Notes under the pieces: model-generated | What the model saw: the letters and a program-made list of their open reading frames with translations, nothing else | Told to the model about the DNA's origin: nothing | Databases searched by the model: none | Translations under genes and position numbers: made by a program | Assembly: GCA_025531455.1 (NCBI GenBank) | Contig: JAMYHL010000045.1 | Span: 248,001-312,000 of the forward strand | Direction: 5' to 3' | From: Apiotrichum sp. Y4204 | Lineage: Eukaryota; Basidiomycota; Tremellomycetes; Trichosporonales; Trichosporonaceae | Length of the DNA: 64,000 nucleotides | Part shown: in pieces, positions 34,795 to 47,799 of the stretch | Numbering within the stretch: the first letter of the stretch is position 1 | Layout of the letters: each line of letters starts with the position of its first letter

Positions 34795-37786
34795 TGGCGT
34801 GCAAAACAAGATTAAGGTGTGAGGACAGTACCAAGAATGATTGACACCTGTTGAAGGAAAGCGTACGTCGGGAGGCCAGCAAGGAGGACCTGTGAAGAAC
34901 TGGAGCGGCCAACTGAACAGGAGACAGATCCAAAGACGTGGAGGGAGCAAGCGTGAACAAAATAGGAAAAGAGTGAGGGAGCGCGAGGGTGATAAAAGAG
35001 GAGTGCAACGTCAAGGCCGGGAACAATCACTCTACTGGGTGCAAAGCATGCAAAGCGTGATGGTCGAAAAATGGTGGGCCGTGCGAGGAAGTGGGGTGGG
35101 TGGTCTCGTCTGTGTTGGGAAGCTATCCGGGACTCTGATGGTCGTGGGTCGTGCAAGGAACGCCTTGGCCAACCTGGCAATGACGGGTCAGTGGCCACTG
35201 GGAGGGGAAGCCGGGCGCTTTGGTCGGCTCTATGATCCTGCCAGAGACCAAGTGGCAAGATCTTTTGTTCCGGTTGAACACATTGGTATGGGACTGGCTC
35301 TTGGAAGCTCTGGTTTGCCGTTACACATAGTGGGGTAAAAACGCTGCCCCCGACATTGGTGCATCCACCTGAAGGCGTTGCAGCAAGCAGCCACCTTGGC
35401 TCCGCACAGTTATCAAGGGGCTGAGAAACCAGGGAACTGACCGGGAATTATTGGACTCTTGCAATCGGTCAGAGTCCAGATGCCCAGAGCGTGAGGAGGT
35501 GAGGACAGCATAAGTTTCCTGGATCAGTGTCACTGGCAAGCTGGCAAAGCGGGTGGAAATGCGCCGTATTGTGCACATGTCCCGCATGCCCACGCCCTAC
35601 AAAGCGCTGTGCTATAATGTCAGAGTTCTACGTGCCAGTCTGCAAGCCTGCAAGCCACGGCGACTTTGAAGCGTAAAGGGGAACTCAACTGTGGGCCGAG
35701 ACGGTCGAGACCGCCTGGTCGGGGGAGAGAGAATGCGTGATCTCGGAAGGTGGCTTGAGCGTTTCGGTGGCTTTTGTGTCCTCTGGGGCTGTGACTTTGT
35801 GAGTCTGTGAACCTGTGGGATGCGGGTCATGGGCTGCATGGGCTGCGGGGTTTTGGTTCAATGGTCACACAGTCAGACCAGTTTCAGGGTGGGGAATCAT
35901 ACAGTAGGCGACAGCGTGCGCTGGAGGGTGAGGGATCATTCTTGCGGTCTTGTGGACTGTCCTCGCGACTGGAAAAAAGTGTAAGTTGTGGTTGTAGCAA
36001 CATCCCATATGCCAGCCGGACGACCTCACGAAAATGGAAACGCGGTCGATCCTTGAGGCCCCGCAATGGTACGATCGAGCCCCCGTCACATCAACATGAA
36101 GTAGTGGTAATAGTAGATCTAAGATTTGGCAGCTGAAACCTGGACAAATTGACACTCATACATACAATCACACACATATCCAAAACGCACGAAGCTCCAC
36201 CGCGCTTTCGAGAAATAATCTGGCATGGTTCTGCATAGAATGAAAGCACAGATGTACAATCTGCACTTGTGTCCAACAAAGGTGAGCTTGCCTGTGGACA
36301 ACATGGATACTGCAAGCTGAGGACGGTATACCCTGATTTCTCCTGTGACAATGGGGGAAGACTCCCCTCTCAGCCCAGTCCAAAGCCAACACATGCACCC
36401 CAGGCACGCTTTTGCTGTATCTTAGATCACTGATTCACCACCAGACCCGCTAAATGAGTCAACTGTTTGGCGAGTGAACTGGCTGACGGGGTGAGGGGAG
36501 CCAGACGGAATCTTGTGTTTATTCAGCGGACGTGACATACGAATAATGTCCAGCTCCAAAATTTGAGAGCCAAGTGGGAATCGGTGTATCGTGTCGACAC
36601 AACACATCAGGCGTTTCTTATTGAATGGGAGCTTCCTGCAGAGGTGGATCGAAGGCAAACGCTCGCCCGCTTTCTCTGATACGATCGACGGAGAAGTAGC
36701 TTTCGAGGTCACGAAACGCGAAACGAAAGGGACTGCATTAGTGGTCCAGTGGCCTGCATGACTGGATGATTTCTGAAGAAACCGCAAGAGGCAAAAAGCC
36801 ATCATATCTGACCCGCACGACAATTGGCATTGTCCATTCAACACCCAGCAACCTGCCAGGTTTCGCAGGTTTCGAGCTCTGCTCTCCGTGCTCAAGGAAA
36901 ACGGGGGACGCGGCCACCATTGGCTTGCAGGCGTGAGGCGCTTCAGGTTGCTTGATATGTGGCTGGGGGCTAGAAAGTGGCAGGAGTGGTGAAGCAACAG
37001 TGTCACTCGCACCACCTGCGGCCGCAACAGGGCTTGAACATCCCTGATATTCATACTGATTGCTAGCTACTTGACCATCAATGGTCGCTTCATGCGCTCG
37101 TACGCTCGTACCCATGGATCCTGAGCTCAAAACCGGTTGAGCTTCACAAAGGGCCTTGTCGTGCATATCGTTTAATACAGCTTATCAACTTGCATGTCCT
37201 GCACCTTGGCTCTCAGCGTGTCCTTCGGACATTCGGCATACAGGCCGAAGGGTTGGAGGCGCCACCGTATCCTGCCTCCGAACGAAGCATGGACCGTCTC
37301 CAACCCTAATGCCTCACGGACCCATGTCCTCGTAGTGGCTTGTTGACCACATGTGCGCTATCATCGGTGATCAGGCGGCCGGAGGTATGTGACCACTAAC
37401 CATGCAGATACCATTCACAAACAGTGTGTTGATCCTTGCATGCATTGCCCTCATGATAGTCCTCATCCATCCATGCGATAGTCGGCTCGGTACGCGGTAC
37501 GGTCAGGTCCTAGGAGATAAAGGAATGATGTCATTGATTGACAATCATCGGCTATGACCGACGGGCAAGGAGGCACGTTGGGCACATCTTGTTCGCTTAC
37601 CCATCCTCGAGTCCTTTTTCTCTGGGTGGGTGCATGCACGTCGCGTTTAATATTATTTTCGCGGTCAGCTCCACTTGTTCCCATTCCATCGTCCGAAGTT
37701 CACATCACCAAACCCTCAGCAAGCAGCATCGCTCTCGCGATTGCTTCATCCCCAGCCCGACCTCTTCGCGCGACGACGACTCCGCC
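34795..37786. other. 3 kb gene-poor region between MAPK and ARO8
   Basis: No convincing gene. It should contain both divergent promoters. Two overlapping minus-strand frames (36422-37054 and 36738-37166) are open but lack recognisable domains. An inverted repeat (GGGTTGGAG at 37250-37258, CTCCAACCC at 37298-37306) encloses a nested GGAGGC/GCCTCC pair and may fold as RNA. Confidence 0.55.
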
Positions 37787-39576
37787 ATGGACGTGCCCTT
37801 TACCTCCTCCGACGGTCCTTCCGTGCACTCGGCCCCGCGGCCGCCTGCAAAGGACATGTCGCACCATATCAATCGCATCACGAAGAATCGCCAGGTTAAC
37901 AAGATGAAGGAAATGTACAAGTATGCAGCGATGCCGGGAATGATATCTTATGCTGGTGGTGAGTTTATTGAGACATCAGACTTCAGTCTTCTCATCGCCA
38001 GGCATCCCATCTCCTGCCATTTTCCCATTCGAGACTTTATCGGCCGAAGTTCTCCCTTACAACCACCTGCCTCTCGACCCTCCACGAGTCCCACGCAAAC
38101 AAAGCAAGGGTCTCATTGAATGGCTCTTTGGATCGAACCTCAATATCAGCATTCCCAAGTATGCGGCCAACCCCAAAGATCCTATGGCGATTCAGTTGGC
38201 TACTTCACTCCAATACCAGATGGCCACTGGACCGCCTGCCTTCCCAAAGTTCCTTCGTCAGTATGTGGAGACCATCTACAAACCCGCCTATGCGGACTGG
38301 GATGTCCTTCTCGATGTTGGCGCGACGGACGGATTTGGAAAGGTGTTCAACATGCTGCTGGAAATGGGCGACAGCATTCTCGTCGAGGAGTGGTCTTATC
38401 CCGGTGCCCAGAACGCGTACCACCCTTTTGAGGTCAACGTTGTGGCGTTGAAGATGGATGGAGAAGGTGTACTCCCAGCGTACTTCGACGAGGTGCTCAC
38501 TAACTGGGACGAGTCTAAGGGCAAGCGACCCCGTGTATTCTACACGGTTCCGACGGGTCAGAACCCGACGGGCGCTACAATGACGGCGAAACGGAAGAAG
38601 GAAGTCTACGATATCTGTGCCAAGTTCGACATTATCATCGTCGAAGATGAACCATACTACACTTTGTTTCTCGGCGATTGGGTTCCACCAGGCGAGAAGC
38701 TTACGCCGCTGGCGGAGAGTCGCTTTAACGCTGAGAAGACAGAGGGAAAGGAAGGCAACAAGGCCTATCTTGAGTCCCTCCCGCCATCGTATCTTACATT
38801 CGATACCGACGGACGGGTTATTCGCCTTGATGTGAGTCGCATCTGAATGCCAAGTGGGCTCACCGCAGACCTTTTCGAAGACCTCATGCCCGGGGTCGCG
38901 ACTTGGCTGGATCACATCCTCGCCGATCTTCATCGAGCGCTTGACCAGAATCAGCGAGGCCAGCACTCAGGCTCCGTCTGGTTTTGCTACGGCGCTGACC
39001 ATCACGCTTCTTAACACTTGGGGCTGGGATGGTTATGTGCGTTGGCTTCGTGGGATCAAAGCCAACTACCGAATGCGCCGAGACTGGATGTGCGATGCGT
39101 TGGCAGACAAGTTCCATCTCGAGTTTGACACCGGCACCTCTAACTCACTGGTGTACGATATTCCCGGCGTTGGCCGTGGCATTACTGCTTATGCGAAGGC
39201 GCCCGCTGAGGCTTCCAAGAGTGGTTCGCTCGAAAAGCACAGCCTTTCCTCGTCGCACAGCCGGCCTTTGCTATCATTCATTCCGCCAACTGCTGGCATG
39301 TTCGTCTTCCTCGCCGTCCACCTGAACCAGCATCCCGATTACGAGAAACTGGGCCCCGATGCGGTTCGCATTCTGAGTGACAAACTCTGGCGCCTGCTGG
39401 CTGAGCATCTGGTTTTGTTCGCTCCCGGCCTCGGCTTCGATGCCAATGGGCCTCACAACATTGGCGGCGATGGCGTAGGATACTTCCGACTGTCCTACTC
39501 GATCACACCCTACGATCAGATCCGCTCGTCGATGGACACGTTTGCGAAGGTCCTGGGTAAATTCTTTGGACATTAG
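37787..39576 (+). CDS. ARO8: Aromatic/alpha-aminoadipate aminotransferase Aro8-like
   Basis: PLP-dependent class I/II aminotransferase for phenylalanine/tyrosine or 2-aminoadipate. Exons 37787-37958, 38002-38831 and 38869-39576 give 569 aa. Features seen: ITKNRQVNKMKEMYKYA at the N-terminus and SKGLIEWLFG. VGATDGFGKVFNMLLEMGD is followed by the PLP-contact TVPTGQNPTGATMT and IIVEDEPYYTLF. The Schiff-base Lys338 in TFSKTSCPGSRLGWI sits just after intron 2. The C-terminal GGDGVGYFRLSYSITPYDQI has the substrate-carboxylate Arg. No transit peptide is obvious. It is convergent with the GNAT gene. Confidence 0.95.
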
Positions 39577-39892
39577 TGTAGGATCTCGTTACGTATCAAG
39601 TTGCATGTCATGTACACTGTTTCGCACCTCTCTATTAAAGCTTTGTTCTGAAGGAGTCAGTGCAAAGATTAGGTCTTGACTATTAGGGGTTCACTGGGTG
39701 TTCGTTCCAGACAGAGCTACTCCCAAAGACTGTGTTGCGCAATTCCTTGGGAAACAAAACTATTCTCTGCACAAGTGAAGGTGTCCATGAAATGCTGCCT
39801 GTGACCAGCTGCAGCACCAGTCAACTTCCAACACGACAAAATAAGCTCTCTACATGATCTTGACAACTATATCTACCACCACCAACACACAA
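39577..39892. other. Convergent 3' spacer (ARO8 and GNAT)
   Basis: 316 nt holding two 3' ends. No gene seen. Confidence 0.7.
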
Positions 39893-40512
39893 TCACAATG
39901 TCGCAAGGAAAATATCGTCCGTCTGGCGCTCCTCGCCAAGCCAGAAGTCGTGGTTGCCGACCTGCTTGAACCCGAACCGCTCGTAGAACCGGCGCGCGCG
40001 GAAGTTGTGCTCCCACACGCCGAGCCAGACATACTTGAACCCGAGCTTGGCCGCGTGCGCCAGCGTGTCCCCCATCAGCGTCGCGGCGACGCCCTTGCCG
40101 TGCATGTTGAGATCCGCGTACAGGCGCTGCAGCTCGATGCGCTCCGAGGTCGGGATGTGCTCGACGCACGGCTCGTGCGAGTCCCGGGTGAGCGTAGAGA
40201 ACGCGACGACCCGCTCCCCCATACACGCCACGGAGAACGTTTTCGCCGCGTCCTGCAGCTCGGCCGCGACGACAGCTTCTGTAAAGTTGGATTCGAGATA
40301 GTCGGACATGTCCTTCTCGCTGCAGGTGTGCGCGAAGGTCGCCTTGAATACCCGTGCGCCCAAGTCCGCAATGGGCGCGGCGTCGGCCAGTGTCGCATCG
40401 CGGACTGTCAGGGCTTCGGAGCTTGCGGAGGGTGGAGCTTGGCACGACCGTGCTGCATCCAGATTGGCTGGTGTGAGCCGCGAGTGCGGCAACTAAAGCA
40501 CGTACCAACCAT
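39893..40512 (-). CDS. GNAT-family N-acetyltransferase
   Basis: Exons 40512-40506 (only seven bases, ATG GTT G) and 40467-39893 give 193 aa. Acetyl-CoA-d dependent transferase fold. TVRDATLADAAPIADLGARV begins the domain. LQRLYADLNMHGKGVAATLM is the CoA-binding motif A with its Q/RxxGxG/A-like loop (MHGKGVA). VWEHNFRARRFYERFGFKQV is the typical motif B. The central EKDMSDYLESNFTE insert resembles fungal and bacterial small-molecule or spermidine-type acetyltransferases, but substrate is unknown. If the short first exon were wrong, the next in-frame Met lies well inside the domain, which supports it. Confidence 0.85.
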
Positions 40513-40917
40513 TGTGAATGCAAATGGGGATGGACTGCGATCGGAGACTGGAGAGGATGAATGAGAATTCAGAGGATCAGAGGCAAGGTAACGATTGAGA
40601 ACTGGACAGAGAGAACATGTTCCGGTGCGCAGCGGTTTGACTCGAAATCTCGCTTGGTTTCAAAAAAAACAGGCATAAAAAAACCAGAAAAAAAAACAGC
40701 ACTAAATAAATGTCGGTCGGTGACTTATACTGTACATCCGAGATATCGGCTCATCCTTGATATCGATAATGGCAGTCCGACCAGAAGGGGAACCAGTAGG
40801 AGCTAAAGCTCGTAGGCATACTAGAGAACGCCAAGAGAAAGTAGGTGTATACCGTATTCGCGATCTCAGTCTATGTGATCCATGCAATAATGATACATAT
40901 GAAGTGCCATGCTCCAT
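40513..40917. other. Intergenic: GNAT promoter and NOP14 3' end
   Basis: 405 nt. It contains a strongly A-rich block (40661-40708, runs of A7-A9) that may help end or start transcription. No gene seen. Confidence 0.65.
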
Positions 40918-43800
40918 CTATCCACGACGACGCTTCTCGCGCTTCTTCTCCCGCTCCATCTCCTTTTCTTCAGCGCGTTCCGTGTTGAGCGAGCCAAGAG
41001 CCTTCCGCATCTTGGCGTTGTACTCTTCGTCCTTCGCAGCCTGCTGACGGGCACGCTCCTCGGCAAGGAATCGGTTGTCCTTACGGAGCTCCCGGATCGC
41101 ACCCTTGCGCTCCTTCTTGTACTGGGAGCGCAGCTTGGCGGCCGCGTTACGTTCAGCATCAGGATCGTAGTGCTTTCCAGGTGCAAAGTCGTCCTCAAAC
41201 TTGGGGGCGTAGGACGCGATAGGGATGGGCTTGTGGTCCTGGAGAGTGAGTGGCGTGCGCGCATCGCGAGCGAAGCCGAGCTGCTTCGAGAGCGTCGTGG
41301 CAGTCTGGTTGAAGTACGTCTTCAGCGCAGGGTTGAGTTTGCCGACCTGTGAGCCCTCAAGGACGGCGAGGAGAGGCGTGAACATTTCAATGAAAGCCTC
41401 CGACGAGGAGTAAAGAGTTGCGAAGGAAGTGATGAGGCCCAATGCAGCTCCCAGCAGATCGGCCTTGGCTTGTTCGTCATCGGAAGCGGAAAGTACGCTG
41501 GTGAGATTAACAGGCTGCCTATGGGCAACACTGTCGACGATGTGGATTTCACAGCTGAGAAGATCGGGGTAGGCGGAAACAACGGGGGCATTCTTCCGGC
41601 GCTTCAGGAGGGCCAGAATGACCGAAGCAAGGAAGTTGATTGCCTCCGGAACAATCCGCTTCGACTGGCTCTCAAACTGCTGATCAGCAAAATATCAGTT
41701 GAGACTTACCTGAGTGATTAGGGTACACAGGAATAAGCCAGCAGCAACGTCGGCAACATCGCGGATACGTGATTGAGAGAGATATTGGCCAATCAACAGG
41801 ATCGCAGGCTGCACGACTGGATGGGAGAAGTCGCTGGTAGACCAGGTTGTGCCGACCAAGCGCAACATGACCAGCTCGGGTGTCCTGGGAAGTGTTTTCG
41901 ACTCGGGGTTGCTAGCACCACGCGAGATTCCGCGCTGCAGGTTTTTCTGCATCAGAGATAGCTTGGCGGTGAAATGGGAGGCAGCGGTGAGGGGGTTAAG
42001 CTTCACAAGCGCGGCCAGGTGAGGGCCCAGCGCGGAGATTACCACAAAGGGCGGCTCACTCTGGGAGGACAGGATGAGGATGTAGTCCATAAGGACGCCG
42101 AGGAATCCCTGCAGCCTCTCCTTGTTGCCTTGAGCCAAGCTGGGGTGATGCAAAGCTCGAATGCGCTGAACGACCGTCGGAAGCGCCGAGTCATCCAGCC
42201 CTTCAAGAATGTCCTCGAACTCCTCGACGGTTGCCGGGCAGGAGAACGTGAAAGGAATCTCCTTCGTCGCTGCGGCTTGCCCGGAAGTCTTGGTTTTCAC
42301 CTTCCTGGATTTGGGCATAGCGGCTTCCTCATCATCGGTGTCCTGTTCGCTGGCGACGTCGGAATCCAGGTCCTCCATGGCCGACAAGACCTCCTCATCG
42401 TCGTCCTCGTCGTCGTCGCTGCCGCTGCCGCTCGCATCATCGCCACTAGCCGATCCGTTTTCCGAAGTCGTGTCGCCATCGCTGTCGTCGTCGCTTGCGT
42501 CTACGGCCATCCCTTCAATGGCCGCCCGCGTCAAACCAGGGCCAAGAAGGGAGACTCCTCCATCCTCGTCCATATCGCCCACGAAGTCGTCATCCAGGTC
42601 GTCAGCGTCCGGCTTGCGCTCGGTCTTGCTGTTCCTTTGCCCTTTCTCCTCCTCCTCATCAGAGTCCTCCCCATGCATACGGCGGATACGCTTGGCTTCC
42701 GCCTCCTCAAGACGTTCCTTCTCTTCCACAGCCAGTTCTTCCTCCGTTTTGGTACGATCCTTGGGCTGGGCACGAGCCTCGAAGACTAGGCTGCGGACAA
42801 ACTGGTCGTAGTCGGCATCGTTGTTCTGATCCGGGAGCCGTGCTGCCGTTCTGGCCGGTCCTGGAAGCTGAACCGAAGGCCGAACAGGGGCAGAGCTCCT
42901 AAGCAAATCGCGTAGCTCATCCAAACCCTCATCGAGGCTCTCCCGCATGACATCGTCCACTTCCTTCTGGTGCTGCCTTTCCAACTGTCTGTCAGTGTCG
43001 AAGGAAGTGAGCTGAACCCACCTTGTGCTCCTTGCTCTTGGCAATGATCTCCGACATCACCTCGTGCTTCGTCTTTTTGCGCTCGGGCTTCCGTAAGCGA
43101 GTGGCTCCTCTTATCACTTACAAGCTCCTCATCGTCTTCCTCGTCGTTAAAGCCACCGAAATGTTGACGGGCTACCTGACGACGACCAATCGTTCCAGCA
43201 TCTTCATCGTCATCTTCTCCGAAGCCTTGAGCAACGAAGTCGTCACCAGGAAGATCCATGACATTTCGCCCGCCGTGTGTCAGACCCATCCCAAAGCCAT
43301 CCTCATCGTCAAAGCCCTCGTCGTCCTCCAGGTTGAAGAGACCCTTCTTGCCTTGGCCCCGTTGCCTCTCGCGAGTGTAACGTTCAAGCATACGGTCCTC
43401 AAGGGTCATCGTGGGGTCATTTTCACCAAAACGACGATCGCGGAAGGTACCTCGGTGTCCCCGCAAATTGTGCTCCTCGAGCAATGTCTTACGACGCTGC
43501 CTGTCAGATGGAGCAACGGAGATGACCTACTTGCTCCAAACCGGCCTGTTTGTTGGCAGAGGGACGCCCTGTCACGCCCTTCAGTTTGCGTCCTCCCACG
43601 TCATGCTTGATTTTGGTTTCGCGCTCGTCAAACTTGTTGAAGCGAGATTGAATGTCGTTGAGCTTGGCGGCACGTTTTGCGCGCTCGACGTCCTGCGAAC
43701 GACCTTTCTTGCCTTTGCGATCCTTCTTGGACACGGTCTTGCGACTCAGTCCAGCCGAGGAGAGGGCAGCTTTTAGCTGCGAGAGTTGTGACGGAGCCAT
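40918..43800 (-). CDS. NOP14: Nucleolar SSU processome protein Nop14
   Basis: U3 snoRNP-associated factor for 18S rRNA maturation. Exons 43800-43531, 43496-43122, 43087-43022, 42984-41710 and 41676-40918 give 914 aa. Motifs: NDIQSRFNKFDERETKIKHD, then EEHNLRGHRGTFRDRRFGEN, then MLERYTRERQ, then RKKTKHEVMSEIIAKSKEHK. A long acidic Asp/Glu/Ser segment (about residues 340-470) is typical. The conserved C-terminal half ends in QYKKERKGAIRELRKDNRFL and a Lys/Arg/Glu tail. Introns are tiny (33-38 nt). The second (43088-43121) seems to end in GAAG. The 43531 donor joins an acceptor at 43497 (GGCAG), not the nearer GACAG, which would give a stop. It is divergent from VPS34. Confidence 0.95.
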
Positions 43801-44206
43801 CGGGCAGGGATATGAGGATGGTGTGGAAAGAAGTGTGGTCACCCAAAGCAGTCGTGTTTTTGCCGCTCGACGCGAACATAAATCTGGTGTGAACTTTTTT
43901 TGTGCTGGTGGTGGAGGCAGAGACAGCCACCTCTTTACGTAACAAGACGGGCAGTAACGGCCTGTCCGCTGATGACCAGATGTCGTCACAGATCACAGAG
44001 GCGGCGACCGGGCTGGCTGGGCTCGGAGCTCGACGCACGCAATCAACAAATATCCGACTTCTGTAGCTCGTCTCTCCTCGAACTAATCTTCATTTTACTC
44101 CATTATTGTCAACTTGTCATCCACTGCAAACGTCTGTCATTGACGCAGTCGGACTTGGATCCTCGACACCAGCCAGGATCTGACAAGCGTCTATTCTTAT
44201 GTCGCC
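43801..44206. promoter_or_regulatory. Bidirectional promoter, NOP14 / VPS34
   Basis: 406 nt between divergent ATGs. An upstream ATG at 44199 opens a different frame eight bases before the VPS34 start and could affect initiation. Confidence 0.55.
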
Positions 44207-47200
44207 ATGCAGTCTGATCCATCGAGGGACAAAGACTTGTCGTTTGCCAAGCTCAGCGATCTCCAGCTGCACGTCGCGATCAAGATGTAAGGGAACGATA
44301 TAACCTCTTCAGGCCACTTACACCAGTGTCTCCCTTGAGGGTCGAATACCAAGGCGCACGTACACCGATCTCCTTGAGCGTGAGGACCTGCGGCATTCCG
44401 GGCTCGACAATGAGTAAGCGTCGTTGCCGTTTCAACAAGAATCTGACGACAGTGGGCTGGCCGATCTCTATGTAGTGTGTCAGCTGTGGACAGACGGGAA
44501 GGCTGAAACCCTCCCCTTCCGAACGTCCTGGAAAGACTTTGCGAGATCGTACATGTGAGCTCTGTTGGTTCCGACAAAGCTAATGCCTAAGATGGAACCA
44601 GACAATCGTGTTGCCGATCAGCTATCCAAGCCTTCTACCCACGTCCCACTTGACATTTACCATATGGGATGTTCAGGGTGCTGGCAAGGCGGTTGCGGTT
44701 GGCGGCACGACTATGAGCATGTTCAGCTCGGATAGGACCTTGCGGCGCGGACAGCAACGGCTGTTTGTTCATCGAGGTGTAGAAGCAGATCCCAAACCAG
44801 AAACAACCACACCAAGTGAAATGCCTATGGGCAAGGACGAAATGGGACGACTAGAACAGCTTGTCAAGGATTATGAACGAGGCGATATCGTCAAAGTTGA
44901 CTGGCTCGATCGTATCGCCTTCCGCCAAATCGAACGAGCTCATGCTGTGAGTGCTCCGCGATTTATGGTCTGACCTGTCCAGGGTGAAGCCAGCAAGTCT
45001 GATGACCTCTACCTCTATGTGGACTTGCCCCGATTTGACTTTCCTGTGGTGTTCTCCGAGCATGAAAGTCAAGTACCCAATCCACCTGCCCCCGTACCCC
45101 ATCCACCCCAATCTCATCCCCACGCACTGGCATTGCCATCGGACTACCTCACCGCGGATAAGAGTCTTTGGAAGTTGTACGACCCAGATTCGTGGCGCGA
45201 CAATCCAGTCGAGCTAAAACATCGAAAGTTGCTTCGCAGTCAGCGTCTCGGCGACGAGGGCAAGGATCTTAAGCCCAGTCCAGCGGAACGCGATCAGCTT
45301 AACGTATGTTTCGTTGTAGCGATCAAGTCACTGATACAATAGGAAATCTTCAGCATGCCGCCAACAACTTCCCTTACCGCGAACGACAAGGATCTTTTAT
45401 GGAAGTTCCGATTCTCTTTATTCCGATCCCCTCGTTCCCTCACCAAGTTCTTGAAGTGTGTTACTTGGTCTGATCCAGTCGAAGCGCAGCAGGCTACAGA
45501 AAAGCTCCTACCTCTGTGGGGCCAGGATGTTGGCATGGACGATGCCCTAGAGCTTCTTGGCCCAGGTTTTACAGACAAGAGAGTTCGGGCATTTGCTGTG
45601 GAGCGGTTGAAGAGGGCTGACGACGATGTGAGTTCTCCTCTGGGTGCTGTGGACTGAAGGGAGGATGCTGATGTCAGGAAATTCTGCTGTATCTATTGCA
45701 GCTGGTTCAGGCCCTTAAGTTTGAACAAGAACCGATTCCATCAACCCGCACACAAAGGCGCCGCGAGACTCAGCCTGTCCATGGTCAAGATGGTGAAAGT
45801 GGGCTCGCGGCATTCCTTATTGACAGGGCTGTGGTGAATCCCGTGTTTAGCACCACCTTTCACTGGTATTTGATGATCGAGGTTGCAGCCCAAACCCCTA
45901 CAGGCAAAATGTACGGCAAAGTCGCCCTTCAGTTCCAAGCAAAACTGGCCGAGGTGAGTAACGCAGCTATGCATGGGTGGGACTCATAACAGACGCCTCA
46001 AGGTGTGGCTCAACGTGATGTTCTTCGACGGCAAGCGGAACTCGTTGAAGCTCTGTCTGCTCGCGCGAAGGAAGTTCGCAGCTCGAAGGATACCCGGTCG
46101 AAGAAGATTGACAAGCTTCAAAGCTACATTGCTGACTCGCGCCATGGCCTTTCTCCTTTGGCAGCGCCTTTGCCCTTACCACTCAACCCGCGAGTGTCCG
46201 TCACCTCCATTGCCCCGGAACGGTCAACGATCTTCAAGTCAAACTTGCTTCCGTTATGCCTGTGGTTTGAGACCGAGAAGCCGTCGGGCGACGATGATGA
46301 GACCCCTGCGCCTTATTACCCGGTCATATTCAAGAACGGAGACGACTTGAGACAAGATCAGCTTGTCATCCAACTCTTCAATTTGATGGATCGGTTGTTG
46401 AGGAAGGAGAATGTGGACCTGCGTCTTAGTCCCTACTCCGTTCTGGCAACGTCGCCAACAGAGGGGATGATCCAGTTCGTTCCTAGTGAGAGTCTGGCAA
46501 CTATCATGTCTGGATACGGTAGTCTGCAGGCGTATCTCCGCGAAGCGCACGCAGATGACGGCGCATTGGGGTCCTACGGAATCGAAGTTGGTGTAATGGA
46601 CACCTTCGTTAGAAGTTGCGGTAAGTTTCTCTACCATGTCCCTAAGCTTCTAACATGCGCAGCTGGTTATTCCGTTCTTACGTATATTCTTGGTGTTGGT
46701 GATCGACACCTCGACAATCTTATGTTGTCCGCAGACGGTGCGTTCACTCATTGTTGAGCCTCTGACAGTTCAGGTCACTTTTTCCATGTTGACTTTGGTT
46801 ACATCCTTGGTCGTGATCCCAAGCCATACCCGCCACCTGTGAAAGTCTGCAAGGAAATGGTGGACGCGATGGGCGGTACGGGATCAACGCACTACGCTCG
46901 CTTCCAAAGTCTGTGCTACACGGCTTTTAGCAGTCTTCGAAAGAACTCCAACCTCATCTTGAATCTTGTGGCACTCATGGTGGATGCTGGTATTCAAGAC
47001 ATCCAGTCTGACCCCGACAAGGCAGTGTGGAAGGTCAGTCACATCAATTAACTATACTAATCATGCAGGTGCAGGAGAAGTTCATGTTGGACCTATCTGA
47101 GGAGGACGCCATCAAGCAGTTTGGAGTATTACTGAGTGAAAACTCGGTTCTCACAGCTGTGTTTGACCGCATCCATGACTGGTGAGCATTGGTGACTGGC

Positions 47201-47241
47201 CTGTGCTAACTAGTCTTAGGGCACAATATCTACGGGACTGA
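44207..47241 (+). CDS. VPS34: Class III phosphatidylinositol 3-kinase Vps34
   Basis: Makes PI3P for endosomal sorting and autophagy, with Vps15. Twelve exons (44207-44286, 44327-44413, 44453-44554, 44592-44946, 44983-45303, 45343-45627, 45678-45953, 45993-46620, 46663-46737, 46774-47033, 47069-47181, 47220-47241) give 867 aa. N-terminal C2 domain: [10 protein letters not shown], then [20 protein letters not shown]. Helical PIK domain from about residue 315. Lipid-kinase domain: [20 protein letters not shown], then [12 protein letters not shown] (Asp725, Asn730) and [21 protein letters not shown]-terminal membrane-contacting helix ends HDWAQYLRD. The acceptor at 44591 (CCTAAG) is non-standard. 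A 4-6 residue final exon is conserved in sense. Confidence 0.96.
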
Positions 47242-47799
47242 TTGTATGGCATCCAAGGAGGCATGGTGCGATGGGTTGAAGTGGGCGGTTCTGGTCAGCA
47301 AGAAGCTGTGCTAGGCTTGGCTGAATTGAGTGAATCACGCATCAAAGGGCTCGCTTCGCGAATGACGTAAATGTGGTGGACTATATACAGTAGCACGCCG
47401 TGTTCTCAGCGATATGGGTAGTACCCGTCTCGAGCGATCCCGTATAGTGTGCCTCCCCCGTATTGTATGTACCTAATTAGACACCGGCTGCATGCCGCAT
47501 CGGGACCGTCGGCCAAGCTATCCCACAGACCACAGGAATGTTCGTTCAGTCGATCCATCCATACACATTAACGCATACTTCGTGATTTAACTCATCATTT
47601 TGTCAACAAGCTCTCTTTCCATCTCTGTTACATTCTGGCCAAGACGGGATATTCTTCGCCAGTCTCTCATTATCGTCCCTTCAGCATTTCTCTTCTCCCA
47701 GCATCCGTCAGCAGCGCGGTTCGGCCGTAGTGCTGGGACAGCTCGGTGTGCCCGTTCCCATTCAGGAAGCGTCTTGAATATTTCCACTCCACTTTCGCT
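47242..47799. other. Intergenic between VPS34 and Zn2Cys6 gene
   Basis: 558 nt with no supported gene. It holds the VPS34 3' end and the promoter of the regulator. The frame is open upstream of 47800, but no ATG lies there in frame. Confidence 0.65.

Noticed and set aside
36738..37166. Annotating the 142-aa minus-strand frame as a gene
   Set aside because: No domain, no firm splice model and no biased codon use; kept only as a finding.
41974..42789. 271-aa plus-strand frame
   Set aside because: Lies antisense to the acidic region of NOP14, whose frame and family match are clear.
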